Part shown: positions 19,498-29,671 of the stretch, one piece after another | Numbering within the stretch: the first letter of the stretch is position 1 | Layout of the letters: every line of letters starts with the position of its first letter | Source: Phyllobacterium sp. T1293 | GTDB lineage: Bacteria; Pseudomonadota; Alphaproteobacteria; Rhizobiales; Rhizobiaceae | Assembly (NCBI RefSeq): GCF_020731415.2 | Contig: NZ_CP088273.1 | Coordinates: forward strand, 5,001-69,000 | Direction of reading: 5' to 3' | Length of the DNA: 64,000 bases | The notes under the pieces: generated by a model | What the model saw: the letters and a program-made list of their open reading frames with translations, nothing else | What the model was told of the DNA's origin: nothing | Database searches by the model: none | Position numbers and translations under genes: made by a program

Positions 19498-20898
19498 TTG
19501 GCTCAGACACTGTTCATACCGAAAGAGACCGATGCTGTTGAATCGCGGGTTGGCGGTTCAGCGGAAACGGTCAAAAAGCTTATCGGTCTTGGTTTTTCAG
19601 TCATTGTGGAAAGTGGCGCGGGTGTCTCATCCCGCATTCCTGACCGCGAATTTGAAGCCGCGGGTGCCACGATTGGCAAAACCGCCGATATCAGGAACGC
19701 CGATGTCGTTCTGAAAGTCCGGCGCCCGTCCTCGGCTGAGCTCAAATCCTACAAAAAAGGCGCGGTTGTTATCGCCATGCTCGATCCTTACGGCAATGAT
19801 GCTGCCGTCAAGGAACTGGCGGATGCCGGTGTCACAGCCTTCACCATGGAATTCATGCCACGTATCACGCGTGCGCAGGTCATGGACGTGCTTTCCAGTC
19901 AGGCCAACCTCGCCGGTTATCAGGCGGTGGTTGACGCTGCGGAAGAGTATGACCGCGCCCTGCCGATGATGATGACGGCGGCTGGTACGGTTCCTGCCGC
20001 CAAAGTCTTCATCATGGGTGTTGGTGTTGCCGGTCTTCAGGCGATTGCAACAGCACGCCGTCTCGGTGCCGTCGTGACCGCAACGGACGTACGTCCTGCC
20101 GTAAAAGAGCAGGTTGCTTCGCTCGGCGCGAAATTCCTTGCCGTTGAGGACGAGGAATTCAAGGCGGCTGAAACCGCTGGCGGTTATGCCAAGGAAATGT
20201 CGAAAGAATATCAGGCGAAGCAGGCGGCGCTGGTTGCAGACCATATTGCCAAGCAGGATATCATCATCACCACGGCGCTCATTCCGGGACGTCCCGCTCC
20301 GCGGCTCGTTACACGCGAAATGTACGGGCGCATGCGTCCGGGCTCTGTGATCATTGATCTTGCGGTCGAGCGCGGCGGCAATGTCGAAGGCGCGGTTGCA
20401 GGCAAGATTGTTGATGTCGATGGCGTCAAGATCGTCGGCCATCTCAATGTTGCCGGACGTATTGCAGCAACCGCATCACAGCTTTATGCCAAGAACCTTT
20501 TTGCCTTCGTTGAGACGCTTGTTGACAAGGACGCCAAGGCAATCAAGGTCAATTTTGATGACGAGCTGGTCAAGGCAACTGTCCTGACCCATGGTGGCAA
20601 GGTGGTTCATCCGAATTTTGCCGGTGCAGCGCCGAGTGCAGCTGCTCCTGCGGCGAAACCGGCAGCCAAAAAGCCTGCCAAAGCCAAGGCTGCACCCGCT
20701 GAGACAGTTGCAGTCGCAGCTGAGCCGAAGAAGGCGCCGGCCAAGGCTGCGCCAAAGAAGGCCGCTGCTCCCAAAGCTGCCGTGAAAAAAACCGCGCCGA
20801 AACCTGCTGCCACCAAGACCGCTGCATCAAAAACGGTCACCCCGAAAACGGTTGCCCCAAAAACGGCTGCCCCGAAAACGACTGAAGGAGAAGCGTGA
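19498..20898 (+). CDS. pntAA: NAD(P) transhydrogenase subunit alpha part 1 (PntAA), with Ala/Lys/Pro-rich tail
   Basis: The soluble NAD(H)-binding domain I of proton-translocating transhydrogenase. It begins [11 protein letters not shown], contains the NAD site [18 protein letters not shown] and the RPAPRLVT loop, and the recognisable domain ends near residue 380. It is followed by about 80 residues rich in Ala, Lys, Pro and Thr (many AKPAAKK- and PKTA-like units), giving 466 residues in total. Split alphaproteobacterial PntAA proteins usually end near the domain boundary, so the tail is extra. I chose TTG 19498 because GGGGGTGAGG precedes it; a GTG at 19471 is upstream in frame. The stop overlaps the pntAB start by one base. 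Confidence 0.95.
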   Translation: MAQTLFIPKETDAVESRVGGSAETVKKLIGLGFSVIVESGAGVSSRIPDREFEAAGATIGKTADIRNADVVLKVRRPSSAELKSYKKGAVVIAMLDPYGNDAAVKELADAGVTAFTMEFMPRITRAQVMDVLSSQANLAGYQAVVDAAEEYDRALPMMMTAAGTVPAAKVFIMGVGVAGLQAIATARRLGAVVTATDVRPAVKEQVASLGAKFLAVEDEEFKAAETAGGYAKEMSKEYQAKQAALVADHIAKQDIIITTALIPGRPAPRLVTREMYGRMRPGSVIIDLAVERGGNVEGAVAGKIVDVDGVKIVGHLNVAGRIAATASQLYAKNLFAFVETLVDKDAKAIKVNFDDELVKATVLTHGGKVVHPNFAGAAPSAAAPAAKPAAKKPAKAKAAPAETVAVAAEPKKAPAKAAPKKAAAPKAAVKKTAPKPAATKTAASKTVTPKTVAPKTAAPKTTEGEA

Positions 20899-21308
20899 TG
20901 GCTGATACCGCACTCGAAAAAGCTCTTGAAAGTCTCAATCAGGCAACCGAGACAGTTCGTCAGGCCGCTGAAAACCTGCCTGATGCAGCCGGTGCTGTTG
21001 CCCATACGGTAACAGGTGGTGCCGTTGATCCCTTCGTCTTCCGTCTGGCGATCTTCGTTCTGGCAATCTTTGTCGGCTACTACGTCGTCTGGTCGGTGAC
21101 ACCAGCGCTGCACACGCCGCTCATGGCCGTCACCAACGCCATTTCGTCGGTTATCGTCGTTGGTGCGCTGCTTGCGGTTGGTCTGTCTGCCAGTGGTTTT
21201 GCCACGGGGTTTGGCTTCATCGCCCTTGTACTCGCCAGCGTCAATATTTTTGGCGGCTTCCTTGTGACCCATCGCATGCTCGCCATGTACAAGAAAAAAG
21301 AAAAGTGA
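20898..21308 (+). CDS. pntAB: NAD(P) transhydrogenase subunit alpha part 2 (PntAB)
   Basis: A 136-residue membrane subunit with a polar N-terminal region of about 45 residues that may be amphipathic, then three or four hydrophobic segments ([20 protein letters not shown] onward) ending in MYKKKEK. It forms half of the proton channel domain II. The ATG at 20898 shares its A with the pntAA stop TGA, typical of translational coupling. Second gene of the pntAA-pntAB-pntB operon. Confidence 0.95.
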   Translation: MADTALEKALESLNQATETVRQAAENLPDAAGAVAHTVTGGAVDPFVFRLAIFVLAIFVGYYVVWSVTPALHTPLMAVTNAISSVIVVGALLAVGLSASGFATGFGFIALVLASVNIFGGFLVTHRMLAMYKKKEK

Positions 21309-21318
21309 GACCTGAGCA

Positions 21319-22719
21319 ATGAGCGTAAATCTCGCAGCTTTTCTTTATCTCGTCTCCGGCGTCCTGTTCATTCTGGCGCTGCGCGGCCTGTCACATCCAA
21401 CCACAAGCCGTCAGGGTAATTTCTACGGCATGATCGGTATGGGTATATCGATCATCACGACGCTGACGCTTGCCGAGCCAAGCTTCAAAGGCCTTGGGCT
21501 GATTGTCATCGGCCTTGCCATTGGCGGCGGTGTCGGTGCCTATACGGCCAGACGCATTGCCATGACGGCGATGCCCCAGCTGGTTGCAGCCTTCCACTCG
21601 CTGGTTGGTCTTGCTGCTGTCATGGTGGCTGCCGCTGCCATCTACTCGCCCAATTCCTTCGGGATCGGCGAAGTCGGTTCGATCCACGGACAGGCGCTGG
21701 TTGAAATGTCGCTCGGTGTCGCCATCGGTGCGATTACCTTCACGGGCTCCATCATCGCCTTCCTGAAGCTTGATGGCCGCATGTCCGGCAAGCCGATCAT
21801 GCTGCCGGGCCGCCATGTGCTCAACGCGGCTCTGGCGGTTGCCATTGTCTTGCTGGTTGTGGCGCTGGTGATGAGCGAAAGCCATTTCGTGTTCTGGCTG
21901 ATCGTTCTTCTGTCGCTGGCTCTTGGTGTCCTGATCATTGTTCCCATCGGCGGCGCGGATATGCCCGTTGTTGTGTCGATGCTCAATTCCTATTCGGGCT
22001 GGGCTGCTGCCGGTATCGGCTTTACCCTTGGCAATCTGGCGCTGATCATCACCGGTGCGCTGGTTGGCTCCTCCGGTGCGATCCTGTCCTACATCATGTG
22101 TAAAGGCATGAACCGGTCCTTCATCTCGGTTATTCTCGGTGGCTTCGGCGGCGAGACATCGGGTGCAGCAACCGGTGAAGTCGAACAGCGTCCGGTCAAG
22201 CAGGGTTCGGCGGATGACGCGGCCTTCATCATGAAGAATGCATCCAAGGTCATCATCGTGCCGGGTTACGGTATGGCGGTGGCGCAGGCGCAGCATGCCT
22301 TGCGTGAAATGGCTGACAAGCTGAAGGCTGAGGGCGTCGAGATCAAATACGCCATTCATCCGGTTGCCGGTCGTATGCCGGGGCATATGAACGTGCTTCT
22401 GGCGGAAGCCAATGTTCCCTACGACGAAGTGTTCGAGCTTGAGGACATCAACTCCGAATTTGCGCAGGCCGATGTGGCTTTCGTTATCGGCGCCAATGAT
22501 GTCACCAACCCGGCTGCCAAGACCGATCCGAAATCGCCGATTTTCGGTATGCCGATCCTCGATGTGGACAAGGCTGGCACGGTTCTGTTCATCAAGCGCG
22601 GCATGGGCTCCGGCTATGCGGGCGTTGAGAACGAGTTGTTCTTCCGCGACAACACGATGATGCTGTTTGCCGATGCCAAGAAGATGGTCGAAAACATCGT
22701 CAAGGCGCTGGATCACTGA
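21319..22719 (+). CDS. pntB: NAD(P) transhydrogenase subunit beta (PntB)
   Basis: 466 residues. The N-terminal half carries about nine hydrophobic segments (domain II). The C-terminal third is the NADP(H)-binding domain III, with VIIVPGYGMAVAQAQHAL, HPVAGRMPGHMNVLLAEA and the GANDVTNPAA segment. With PntAA and PntAB it couples hydride transfer between NADH and NADP+ to proton movement across the inner membrane, supplying NADPH. It starts 10 bases after pntAB and ends the operon before a strong hairpin. Confidence 0.97.
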   Translation: MSVNLAAFLYLVSGVLFILALRGLSHPTTSRQGNFYGMIGMGISIITTLTLAEPSFKGLGLIVIGLAIGGGVGAYTARRIAMTAMPQLVAAFHSLVGLAAVMVAAAAIYSPNSFGIGEVGSIHGQALVEMSLGVAIGAITFTGSIIAFLKLDGRMSGKPIMLPGRHVLNAALAVAIVLLVVALVMSESHFVFWLIVLLSLALGVLIIVPIGGADMPVVVSMLNSYSGWAAAGIGFTLGNLALIITGALVGSSGAILSYIMCKGMNRSFISVILGGFGGETSGAATGEVEQRPVKQGSADDAAFIMKNASKVIIVPGYGMAVAQAQHALREMADKLKAEGVEIKYAIHPVAGRMPGHMNVLLAEANVPYDEVFELEDINSEFAQADVAFVIGANDVTNPAAKTDPKSPIFGMPILDVDKAGTVLFIKRGMGSGYAGVENELFFRDNTMMLFADAKKMVENIVKALDH

Positions 22720-22741
22720 TCCATCATTGCCAGACCAAACG

Positions 22742-22768
22742 AAAAGCCCGCCAATTGGCGGGCTTTTT
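22742..22768. terminator. Bidirectional hairpin terminator after pntB
   Basis: AAAAGCCCGCC and GGCGGGCTTTTT pair perfectly around AATT. T-runs occur on both strands. The stop codon of the convergent flavodoxin-fold gene begins at the edge of the T-run (22768). Confidence 0.9.
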
Positions 22769-23370
22769 CATTTCAGGGTCTGTTCGATTGCCTGTTTGAT
22801 TCTTGTCTCAAAGGCTGCAAGCCGGGCAGGGGCGAGTTTCTCGCAATTGTAGAGCGACAGCATGGAAAACCGCGCCTTGGGTGCGCAGGTGCCGATAATG
22901 GCTGTGCCAAGGATGCGGCGGACGGGTCGCCACATGATCAACCGGTCAATCCACCAAGGGGAGCCGAGCGTCGTGATGGCGATGCAGGAGGTCATCTTGT
23001 TGAGGCGCGGGATCATCCGGCCAAAGTCCGGCGCGTGATCATAGGCTGTGCCCGGCACGAACACCCGGTCGATCCAGCCTTTGAGGATTGCAGGCAGGCC
23101 GAACCACCATGTTGGAAAGATGAGTATGAGAACATCAGCGGCCTGCAAGGCTTCTGCTTCTTCTTTGACATCGGAGGCGTCATATTGCGGCGCGTAGTAG
23201 CTCTGGCGCTCCTGCGGCGAAAGCCGTGGATCAAAACCCAGCTGGTAGAGATCGAACAGCTGCAATTCGTGTGGCGACTCGGCGATCTGCCGTGTCACCA
23301 ACGCTGTCAGATGCGCCGAAAGGCTGCTTTCGAGTGGATGAGCGGAAACAACAACGAACCGCTTTGCCAT
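22768..23370 (-). CDS. Flavodoxin-fold NAD(P)H oxidoreductase
   Basis: A 200-residue protein of the NAD(P)H dehydrogenase (quinone)/MdaB-KefF type. The FMN-binding start VVVSAHPLESSLSAHL, the FPTWWFGLPAILKGWIDRVF segment and the late TTLGSP loop are family features. It is probably a cytoplasmic FMN-dependent reductase of quinones or other electron acceptors; substrate not shown. The gene begins 23 bases after the TPR lipoprotein gene on the same strand, so the two may be cotranscribed. Confidence 0.9.
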   Translation of the reverse strand: MAKRFVVVSAHPLESSLSAHLTALVTRQIAESPHELQLFDLYQLGFDPRLSPQERQSYYAPQYDASDVKEEAEALQAADVLILIFPTWWFGLPAILKGWIDRVFVPGTAYDHAPDFGRMIPRLNKMTSCIAITTLGSPWWIDRLIMWRPVRRILGTAIIGTCAPKARFSMLSLYNCEKLAPARLAAFETRIKQAIEQTLK

Positions 23371-23393
23371 GTCAGGATCAGGCCATATCTGGA

Positions 23394-24257
23394 TCAGGAA
23401 CGCGTGCGCGCCAAACCGTCCAGCGCGGGCTTGTACTTCGGATCAAGCTGCGCCGCCTTGGCATAGGATTTCGCCGCACGGGCCTTGTCGCCGCGATGCT
23501 CGTAGATCAGCGCCTGATTGGCCCAACCCTCGGCAATGGTACCATCCAGCTTGATGGCATTGTTGAAATCGTCAAAGGCGTTGTCATCATCGCCGAGCGC
23601 CACATAGGAAATGCCACGGCCATTATAAGGCTCGGCTGCATCAGGTTGCAGCGAGATCGCCGTGGAGAAATCTTCGATTGCCTGCTTATGCTGATTGCGT
23701 GCCTGATAGATCAGGCCGCGATTGTGATAGGCCCGCGGATCGGTTGTGTTCAGCTGGATGGCCTGCTGGAAATCACTGAAAGCCCGGTCCAGTTGTCCGG
23801 AGAGGCGATAGAGATTGCCACGGCCAATATAGGCAGCATCATATTGCGCATTGATCTGGATGGCCTTGCTGTAGTCAGCCAATGCCTGAGCACTGTTGCC
23901 CATATTGCGGTAAACAAGCGCGCGGTTCGCGTAGGCCTGATAGAAATTAGGGTTCAACTGCAATGCCGTGTTGAAGTCCTTGATCGCGTCGCTGTTGCGG
24001 CCGGCGCGGCCAAAAGCCGAGCCACGCACATTATAGGCTTCCGGATCACGCGGATTGTTGCGAATGACGCTGTCGAGTGAGCTGATGTTCTCGGAAGAGC
24101 CCTGCGCCTTGTCGATGCCGGTCATATCGGTGGTCGAGGTCTGGCACCCGGCAATAGCCAGTGTGAGAACCGAAGCGATCACCAGTCCGGTGGTGCGCAA
24201 TGTCTTGAATGCCGATTGCGGGTCGCGATACGAAACCATTTCAAGTGAATGTGTCAT
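23394..24257 (-). CDS. TPR-repeat lipoprotein
   Basis: 287 residues. The N-terminus has a signal segment with the lipobox LAIAGC (Cys at about residue 38), predicting a lipid-anchored envelope protein. From residue 60 to the end are about six tetratricopeptide repeats, each with the alternating G-Y-A and A-L-N-P pattern (for example AYANRALVYRNMGNSAQALA). Such proteins act as protein-protein scaffolds; the partner is unknown. The same TPR lipoprotein type is widespread in Rhizobiales. Start ATG 24257 with AGGA close upstream. Confidence 0.92.
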   Translation of the reverse strand: MTHSLEMVSYRDPQSAFKTLRTTGLVIASVLTLAIAGCQTSTTDMTGIDKAQGSSENISSLDSVIRNNPRDPEAYNVRGSAFGRAGRNSDAIKDFNTALQLNPNFYQAYANRALVYRNMGNSAQALADYSKAIQINAQYDAAYIGRGNLYRLSGQLDRAFSDFQQAIQLNTTDPRAYHNRGLIYQARNQHKQAIEDFSTAISLQPDAAEPYNGRGISYVALGDDDNAFDDFNNAIKLDGTIAEGWANQALIYEHRGDKARAAKSYAKAAQLDPKYKPALDGLARTRS

Positions 24258-24287
24258 ATTCCTGGTATCCCGTTCAATCGAAAACGC

Positions 24288-24320
24288 AAAAAGGGCGGTG
24301 TGGCGATTGCCACCCCACCC
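24288..24320 (-). terminator. Terminator of rpsU
   Basis: On the minus strand GGGTGGGGTGGC and GCCACACCGCCC form a 12-bp stem (one wobble, one mismatch) with a four-base loop, followed by five T. It sits 34 bases beyond the rpsU stop. Confidence 0.65.
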
Positions 24321-24353
24321 CGTTGTATTGTCAAGACGTTGATAAAGTACTGA

Positions 24354-24605
24354 TCAACGAGCCGCAGAAGGACGGGCCGGTACCTTGCGCGCTGGCATTG
24401 GCAGAAGACCTTCGCGCTGTGCCTGCTTGCGGGCCAGCTTGCGGGCGCGGCTGATGGCTTCTGCCTTCTGGCGGGCGCGCTTGATCGAGGGCTTCTCGTA
24501 ATGATCATGCATCTTCATTTCGCGGAACATGCCTTCGCGCTGCATCTTCTTCTTGAGGACGCGGAGAGCCTGATCAACATTATTTTCGCGTACGAGTACC
24601 TGCAC
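24354..24605 (-). CDS. rpsU: 30S ribosomal protein bS21
   Basis: An 83-residue, very basic protein starting [20 protein letters not shown], the bS21 signature, with [16 protein letters not shown] in the middle. The C-terminal extension rich in Arg, Ala and Pro is common in alphaproteobacteria, where bS21 is longer than the enterobacterial form. It binds the 30S subunit near the anti-Shine-Dalgarno region and helps initiation. It stands alone, with its own terminator. Confidence 0.97.
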   Translation of the reverse strand: MQVLVRENNVDQALRVLKKKMQREGMFREMKMHDHYEKPSIKRARQKAEAISRARKLARKQAQREGLLPMPARKVPARPSAAR

Positions 24606-25015
24606 GTTTTATCCTGTGTCTCTTAGAATTTCGTTGAGCCTGAATTCTGCGCCCTTACCTTGGTCAGTGGGACACAAATCCAAACTTCGCGACGGTCATC
24701 CATCGCAAACTGACGAGGCCATTATCAGAATGACGGCGGAATGTCCATGGTGAAGCTGCTTAAAATGGGGATATTCTTCCATTCAGGCTCGTCACGCCCC
24801 TGCGTAATTTTAGAATAACCGGCACGGAACGCCAATCTCCGTCGCAAAATGGCAAAAGACCTTTGAGCGGATACGATACTGATGCATAAAAGTGCGCTCC
24901 TGCGCTTGAAAATCGATGTCGATTTCAGGACAGGGTATTGCTCTCGAAATTGTTGGAACACGTCGCTCTGCCGAGGTCATCTGAAATGGCCGGACGCTCT
25001 GCAAAGGATTGAATG
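24606..25015. other. Divergent promoter region of rpsU and soxB
   Basis: 410 bp without a supported gene. Short minus-strand open frames here lack family signals or ribosome-binding sites. The region must carry the rpsU and soxBDAG promoters. No convincing operator was recognised. Confidence 0.5.
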
Positions 25016-26269
25016 ATGCGGAAATATTCAGTGTTTGCTTTGGCCCGCGAGGCATTGCGCGCCCACAAGGGGTGGGATCAGCAATGGACATCGCCCGAAC
25101 CCAAGTCGGAATATGACGTCATCATTGTTGGCGCTGGTGGACATGGTCTTGCGACGGCCTATTATCTGGCCAAGGAACACGGCATCACCAATGTTGCTGT
25201 TCTGGAAAAGGGCTGGCTTGGCGGCGGCAATACCGGCCGTAACACCACGATTATCCGCTCCAATTATCTTTACGACGAATCGGCAGGTATTTACGAACAT
25301 GCCGTGAAATTGTGGGAGGGTCTCAGTCAGGACCTTAACTACAACGTCATGTATTCGGCGCGCGGCGTCATGATGCTGGCGCACAATATTCACGATGTTC
25401 AGGTGTTCAAACGTCATATCCACGCAAACCGGTTGAACGGCATTGACAATGAATGGCTGACGCCGGAACAGGTCAAGGAATTCTGCCCGCCGATCAATCT
25501 GTCTGCCGATGCGCGTTACCCGATCATTGGCGCGGCATTGCAGCGGCGCGGCGGCACGGCCCGCCACGATGCGGTTGCATGGGGTTATGCCCGCGCGGCG
25601 GCTGATCGCGGTGTGCATATCATCCAGAACTGCGAAGTGACCGGCATTCGCCGCGCCGCCAATGGCGCGGTTGTGGGTGTCGATACCAATCGCGGCCCGA
25701 TCAATGCCAAGAAGGTCGGTGTCGTTGCTGCCGGGCATACCTCTGTCATCATGAATATGGCCGGTGTGCGCATGCCGCTGGAAAGTTATCCATTGCAGGC
25801 GCTGGTATCCGAGCCGGTCAAGCCGCTTATTCCCTGCGTGATCATGTCAAACACCGTTCACGCCTATATTTCGCAGTCTGATAAGGGCGAAATGGTCATC
25901 GGTGCTGGTACGGACCAGTACACGTCGTATTCCCAGACCGGCGGCCTGCACATCATCAACCACACGCTGGATGCGATCTGCGAAATGTTCCCGGTGTTGA
26001 CGCGCCTGAAAATGCTGCGGTCATGGGGTGGTATTGTTGACGTGACGCCTGACCGTTCGCCAATTTTGGCCAGGACACCGGTGCCGGGCCTTTATGTAAA
26101 CTGCGGCTGGGGAACTGGCGGGTTCAAGGCAACGCCGGGCTCCGGCAATGTGTTTGCCCATACGATTGCCCGCGATGAGCCGCACCGGATCAATGCGCCG
26201 TTCACGATCGAGCGCTTTACCACTGGCCGCCTGATCGACGAAGCCGCCGCCGCTGCCGTAGCGCACTGA
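25016..26269 (+). CDS. soxB: Sarcosine oxidase subunit beta
   Basis: A 417-residue flavoprotein of the DAO family. It has the Rossmann motif [19 protein letters not shown] and the covalent-flavin region of heterotetrameric sarcosine oxidase ([14 protein letters not shown]). It oxidatively demethylates sarcosine to glycine, passing the methylene group to tetrahydrofolate and making H2O2. ATG 25016 is 7 bases after AAAGGA; the adjacent ATG 25013 is the alternative. First gene of soxB-soxD-soxA-soxG in the standard order. Confidence 0.97.
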   Translation: MRKYSVFALAREALRAHKGWDQQWTSPEPKSEYDVIIVGAGGHGLATAYYLAKEHGITNVAVLEKGWLGGGNTGRNTTIIRSNYLYDESAGIYEHAVKLWEGLSQDLNYNVMYSARGVMMLAHNIHDVQVFKRHIHANRLNGIDNEWLTPEQVKEFCPPINLSADARYPIIGAALQRRGGTARHDAVAWGYARAAADRGVHIIQNCEVTGIRRAANGAVVGVDTNRGPINAKKVGVVAAGHTSVIMNMAGVRMPLESYPLQALVSEPVKPLIPCVIMSNTVHAYISQSDKGEMVIGAGTDQYTSYSQTGGLHIINHTLDAICEMFPVLTRLKMLRSWGGIVDVTPDRSPILARTPVPGLYVNCGWGTGGFKATPGSGNVFAHTIARDEPHRINAPFTIERFTTGRLIDEAAAAAVAH

Positions 26270-26293
26270 CATTCAAGAAACGAGACGACGACA

Positions 26294-26662
26294 ATGCTTC
26301 TCATCAAATGCCCCTATTGCGAAGAAGAACGCCCGGAACTGGAATTCCGCAATGCGGGTGAAGCGCATCTCGTGCGCTCCCCGGCGATTTCGGAACAGTC
26401 GGACGATGATTTTGCCGGTTTCCTTTATTTCCGCCAGAACCCGAAGGGCCTGCAGTTTGAACGCTGGCGGCACATTCACGGCTGCGGTCGCTTCTTCAAT
26501 GCGGTGCGCGATTCGGTGTCGGATAAGTTCCTGACTGTCTACAAGGCAGGTGAGCCCCGCCCGGATGTTGAAACACTGCTCAATCCTGATGCCGCTTTGG
26601 CGCCTGCCGCCGCTGAACCCGCAAAGAAACGCGCCCCCCGCGCCAAGAAAGGGGAGCTATAA
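26294..26662 (+). CDS. soxD: Sarcosine oxidase subunit delta
   Basis: A 122-residue protein beginning MLLIKCPYCEEERPELEF. The CPYC pair together with the later His/Cys of HIHGCGRFF forms the zinc site of SoxD. It is a small structural subunit of the heterotetramer. The C-terminal 25 residues are an Ala/Pro/Lys-rich extension. It ends 3 bases before soxA. Confidence 0.96.
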   Translation: MLLIKCPYCEEERPELEFRNAGEAHLVRSPAISEQSDDDFAGFLYFRQNPKGLQFERWRHIHGCGRFFNAVRDSVSDKFLTVYKAGEPRPDVETLLNPDAALAPAAAEPAKKRAPRAKKGEL

Positions 26663-26665
26663 GCC

Positions 26666-29600
26666 ATGAGCACCACATCCCATTCCGGAAGCAACCGTAT
26701 CGCTGGCATTGGCCGTCTGACCCCGGCCAAGACCATTCGCTTCACCTTTGACGGACAGGCGCTGACTGGCCTTGAGGGTGACACGCTGGCATCGGCGCTG
26801 CTCGCCAATGGCATCCATCTGGTTGGCCGTTCGTTCAAATATCACCGCCCGCGCGGCATTCTCTCCGCAGGCAGTGAAGAGCCGAACGCCCTTGTCGATA
26901 TTGAGCGCGACAAGTCGCGCCAGCAACCGAATGTACGGGCGACCGTGCAGGAGATCTATGACGGGTTGAAGGTCAAGTCGCAGAACCGCTGGCCGTCGCT
27001 GACTTTTGACATTGGCGCGATCAACGATGTGTTCTCGCCGATGCTGCCCGCTGGCTTCTACTACAAGACTTTCATGTGGCCAAAGTTCGCGTGGAAGTCG
27101 ATTTACGAGCCGAAGATTCGTGCTGCTGCCGGTCTTGGCGTTGTTCCGGGCGAAGCCGATACGGATCGCTATTCCAACCGCTTTGCCCATTGTGATGTGC
27201 TGGTGGTCGGCGGCGGTGCTGCTGGACTTGCTGCGGCACTCGCCGCTGCACAGACAGGTGCCAAGGTCATTATCTGCGACGAGCAGGCGGAAGCCGGTGG
27301 CGCGCTGCGCTATGAGATCGACGTTACCATTGATGGCAAGCCGGGCTATGACTGGGCCACGGAAACGCTGTCAACTCTGCGCGCCATGGAGAATGTCACC
27401 GTTCTCACCCGCACCACGGCCTTTGGTTATTACGCCCAGAATTTCGTCGGTCTGGTTGAGCGCATCAGCGATCATCTGAGCAATCCGGGTTCCGATCTGC
27501 CGCGTGAACGCCTGTGGCAGGTTCGTGCCAAGAAGGTTGTTCTGGCAACCGGCGCCATCGAGCGCCACATGGTGTTCGCCAACAATGATCGTCCCGGCAT
27601 TCTGCTGGCGTCGGCGGCACGTATCTATCTCAACCAGTATGGTGTTGCTGTTGGCCGTAAGGTCGGTGTCTATACTGCCAATGATTCCGCCTATGCGGCG
27701 GCCATTGATCTCAAGCGCGCTGGCGTTGACGTTCCCGTTATTGTTGATACGCGTGACAATCCTTCTTCATCGATTATCGAAGAAGCCCGTTCGCTCGGCA
27801 TTGATGTGCTGACCGGCCATGCGGTGTTTAGCGCCGGTGGCAAGCGCCGAGTTTCCTCCATCAGCATCCGTCCGAATAAGGGCGGTGCCGAGCGCAAGGT
27901 CGTGGTGGATGCACTGATCATGTCCGCTGGCTGGACGCCTTCGGTGCATCTGTTCTCGCAGTCGCGCGGCAAGGTGGCATGGGATGCCGCCAATGAGCGG
28001 TTCCTGCCCGGCACCTATGCACAGGATTGTGTGTCGGTTGGTGCCTGCAATGGCAGTGACGGACTGCAGGAAGCGCTGGACGAGGCAATGGCAGCTGGCA
28101 GTAAGCTCGCAGCGGAAACCGGCTTCAAGGGCAAGGCCAAAGCGGTCAAGGCCACGGGTGGCACGGACTGGATCATTGGCATGATCGGCTCTGCTCCGGG
28201 TGCCGGTGCGGATACGACGGTCAAGGCCTTTGTCGATTTCCAGAATGACGTGACCGCCAAGGACGTGCGGCTTGCCGTGCGCGAAGGCATGCACTCCATT
28301 GAGCACGTCAAACGTTTCACCACCAATGGCATGGCAACCGATCAGGGTAAAACCTCCAACCTGCACGGGTTGGCGATTGCCGCCGAAGCGCTCAATCGTC
28401 CGATCCCGGCGGTGGGCCTGACGACGTTCCGTGCGCCGTTTACGCCTGTCACCTTCGGTGCGATCGTCAATCATGCGCGCCATGATCTGTTCGATCCGAC
28501 CCGCCGCACACCAATGCATGCGTGGCATGCGGCTGAGGGTGCGGCCTTTGAGGATGTCGGGCAGTGGAAACGTGCCTGGTATTATCCGCAGGCGGGCGAG
28601 GACATGCATGCGGCTGTCAATCGCGAATGCGTTGCGGTGCGTAATCAGGCCGGTATTTTCGATGCCTCGACGCTCGGCAAGATCGAAGTGGTCGGCCCTG
28701 ACGCGGCGAAATTCCTTGAGCTGCTCTATACCAACCCATGGGAAAAGCTGGGTGTCGGCCGCCTGCGTTATGGCATTATGCTGCGCGAAGATGGCTTCAT
28801 CTATGATGATGGTGTCGTTGGCCGCCTTGCCGAAGACCGATTCCATGTAACCACAACGACGGGCGGTGCGCCGCGTGTCATGCATCACATGGAAGATTAT
28901 CTGCAGACCGAATTCCCGCATTTGAATGTCTGGCTGACCTCGACCACGGAACAATGGGCTGTCATCGCCGTGCAGGGTCCAAAAGCGCGTGAAATCATCG
29001 CGCCGCTGGTGGAAGGCATCGATCTTTCCAATGAAGCCATGCCGCATATGAGCGTGCGCGAAGGCAAGATTTGCGGGGTGCCGACACGGCTGTTCCGCAT
29101 GTCCTTCACCGGTGAAGCGGGCTTTGAAATCAACGTCCCTGCCGATTATGGTCAAGCTGTCTGGGAAGCCATTTACGAGCGCGGCAAGCCGCTTGGTCTG
29201 ACACCGTACGGCACCGAAGCCATGCACATCCTGCGCGCCGAAAAAGGCTATATCATCGTCGGTCAGGACACGGATGGCACGGTGACACCACAGGATGCGG
29301 GCCTGACCTGGGCCATAGGCAAGAACAAGAAAGACTATGTCGGCATTCGTGGCCTTTTGCGCCGCGATCTTGTGGCTGATGGCCGCAAGCAGTTGGTGGG
29401 TTTGAAGACCAAGGATGCCCATGTGGTGCTGGAAGAGGGCGCGCAGATTGTTGCCAACCCCAACCAGCCGGTTCCGATGACAATGATCGGTCATGTGACA
29501 TCGTCCTATTGGTCGGAAAATTGCGGACGGTCCATAGCGATGGGTCTGGTGATTGACGGAACAAAACGGCTCGGCGAAACGCTTTATGTGCCGATGCCCA

Positions 29601-29671
29601 ATGGTGTGATTGAAGTGGAAGTGACCGGTACGGTGTTCTTCGACGAAAAGGGAGAACGGTTGAATGGCTGA
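26666..29671 (+). CDS. soxA: Sarcosine oxidase subunit alpha
   Basis: 1001 residues. The N-terminal part is ferredoxin-like (FDGQALTGLEGDTLASALLANG). A central NAD-binding Rossmann unit follows (CDVLVVGGGAAGLAAALAAA at about 175), and the C-terminal 400 residues are a GcvT/aminomethyltransferase domain that binds tetrahydrofolate (GVGRLRYGIMLREDGFIYDD, GEAGFEINVPADYG). It carries NAD+ and the folate site of the complex and channels formaldehyde-level carbon to 5,10-methylene-THF. It overlaps soxG by 8 bases. Confidence 0.97.
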   Translation: MSTTSHSGSNRIAGIGRLTPAKTIRFTFDGQALTGLEGDTLASALLANGIHLVGRSFKYHRPRGILSAGSEEPNALVDIERDKSRQQPNVRATVQEIYDGLKVKSQNRWPSLTFDIGAINDVFSPMLPAGFYYKTFMWPKFAWKSIYEPKIRAAAGLGVVPGEADTDRYSNRFAHCDVLVVGGGAAGLAAALAAAQTGAKVIICDEQAEAGGALRYEIDVTIDGKPGYDWATETLSTLRAMENVTVLTRTTAFGYYAQNFVGLVERISDHLSNPGSDLPRERLWQVRAKKVVLATGAIERHMVFANNDRPGILLASAARIYLNQYGVAVGRKVGVYTANDSAYAAAIDLKRAGVDVPVIVDTRDNPSSSIIEEARSLGIDVLTGHAVFSAGGKRRVSSISIRPNKGGAERKVVVDALIMSAGWTPSVHLFSQSRGKVAWDAANERFLPGTYAQDCVSVGACNGSDGLQEALDEAMAAGSKLAAETGFKGKAKAVKATGGTDWIIGMIGSAPGAGADTTVKAFVDFQNDVTAKDVRLAVREGMHSIEHVKRFTTNGMATDQGKTSNLHGLAIAAEALNRPIPAVGLTTFRAPFTPVTFGAIVNHARHDLFDPTRRTPMHAWHAAEGAAFEDVGQWKRAWYYPQAGEDMHAAVNRECVAVRNQAGIFDASTLGKIEVVGPDAAKFLELLYTNPWEKLGVGRLRYGIMLREDGFIYDDGVVGRLAEDRFHVTTTTGGAPRVMHHMEDYLQTEFPHLNVWLTSTTEQWAVIAVQGPKAREIIAPLVEGIDLSNEAMPHMSVREGKICGVPTRLFRMSFTGEAGFEINVPADYGQAVWEAIYERGKPLGLTPYGTEAMHILRAEKGYIIVGQDTDGTVTPQDAGLTWAIGKNKKDYVGIRGLLRRDLVADGRKQLVGLKTKDAHVVLEEGAQIVANPNQPVPMTMIGHVTSSYWSENCGRSIAMGLVIDGTKRLGETLYVPMPNGVIEVEVTGTVFFDEKGERLNG

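Noticed and set aside
21391..22716. Long minus-strand frame opposite pntB
   Set aside because: His/Gln/Arg-rich shadow of a strongly conserved gene, with no motifs.
24725..25091. Minus-strand short frames between rpsU and soxB
   Set aside because: No RBS, no family features, and they run into the soxB start region.
27767..29494. 575-codon minus-strand frame opposite soxA
   Set aside because: Shadow of the alpha subunit; no family signature or RBS.
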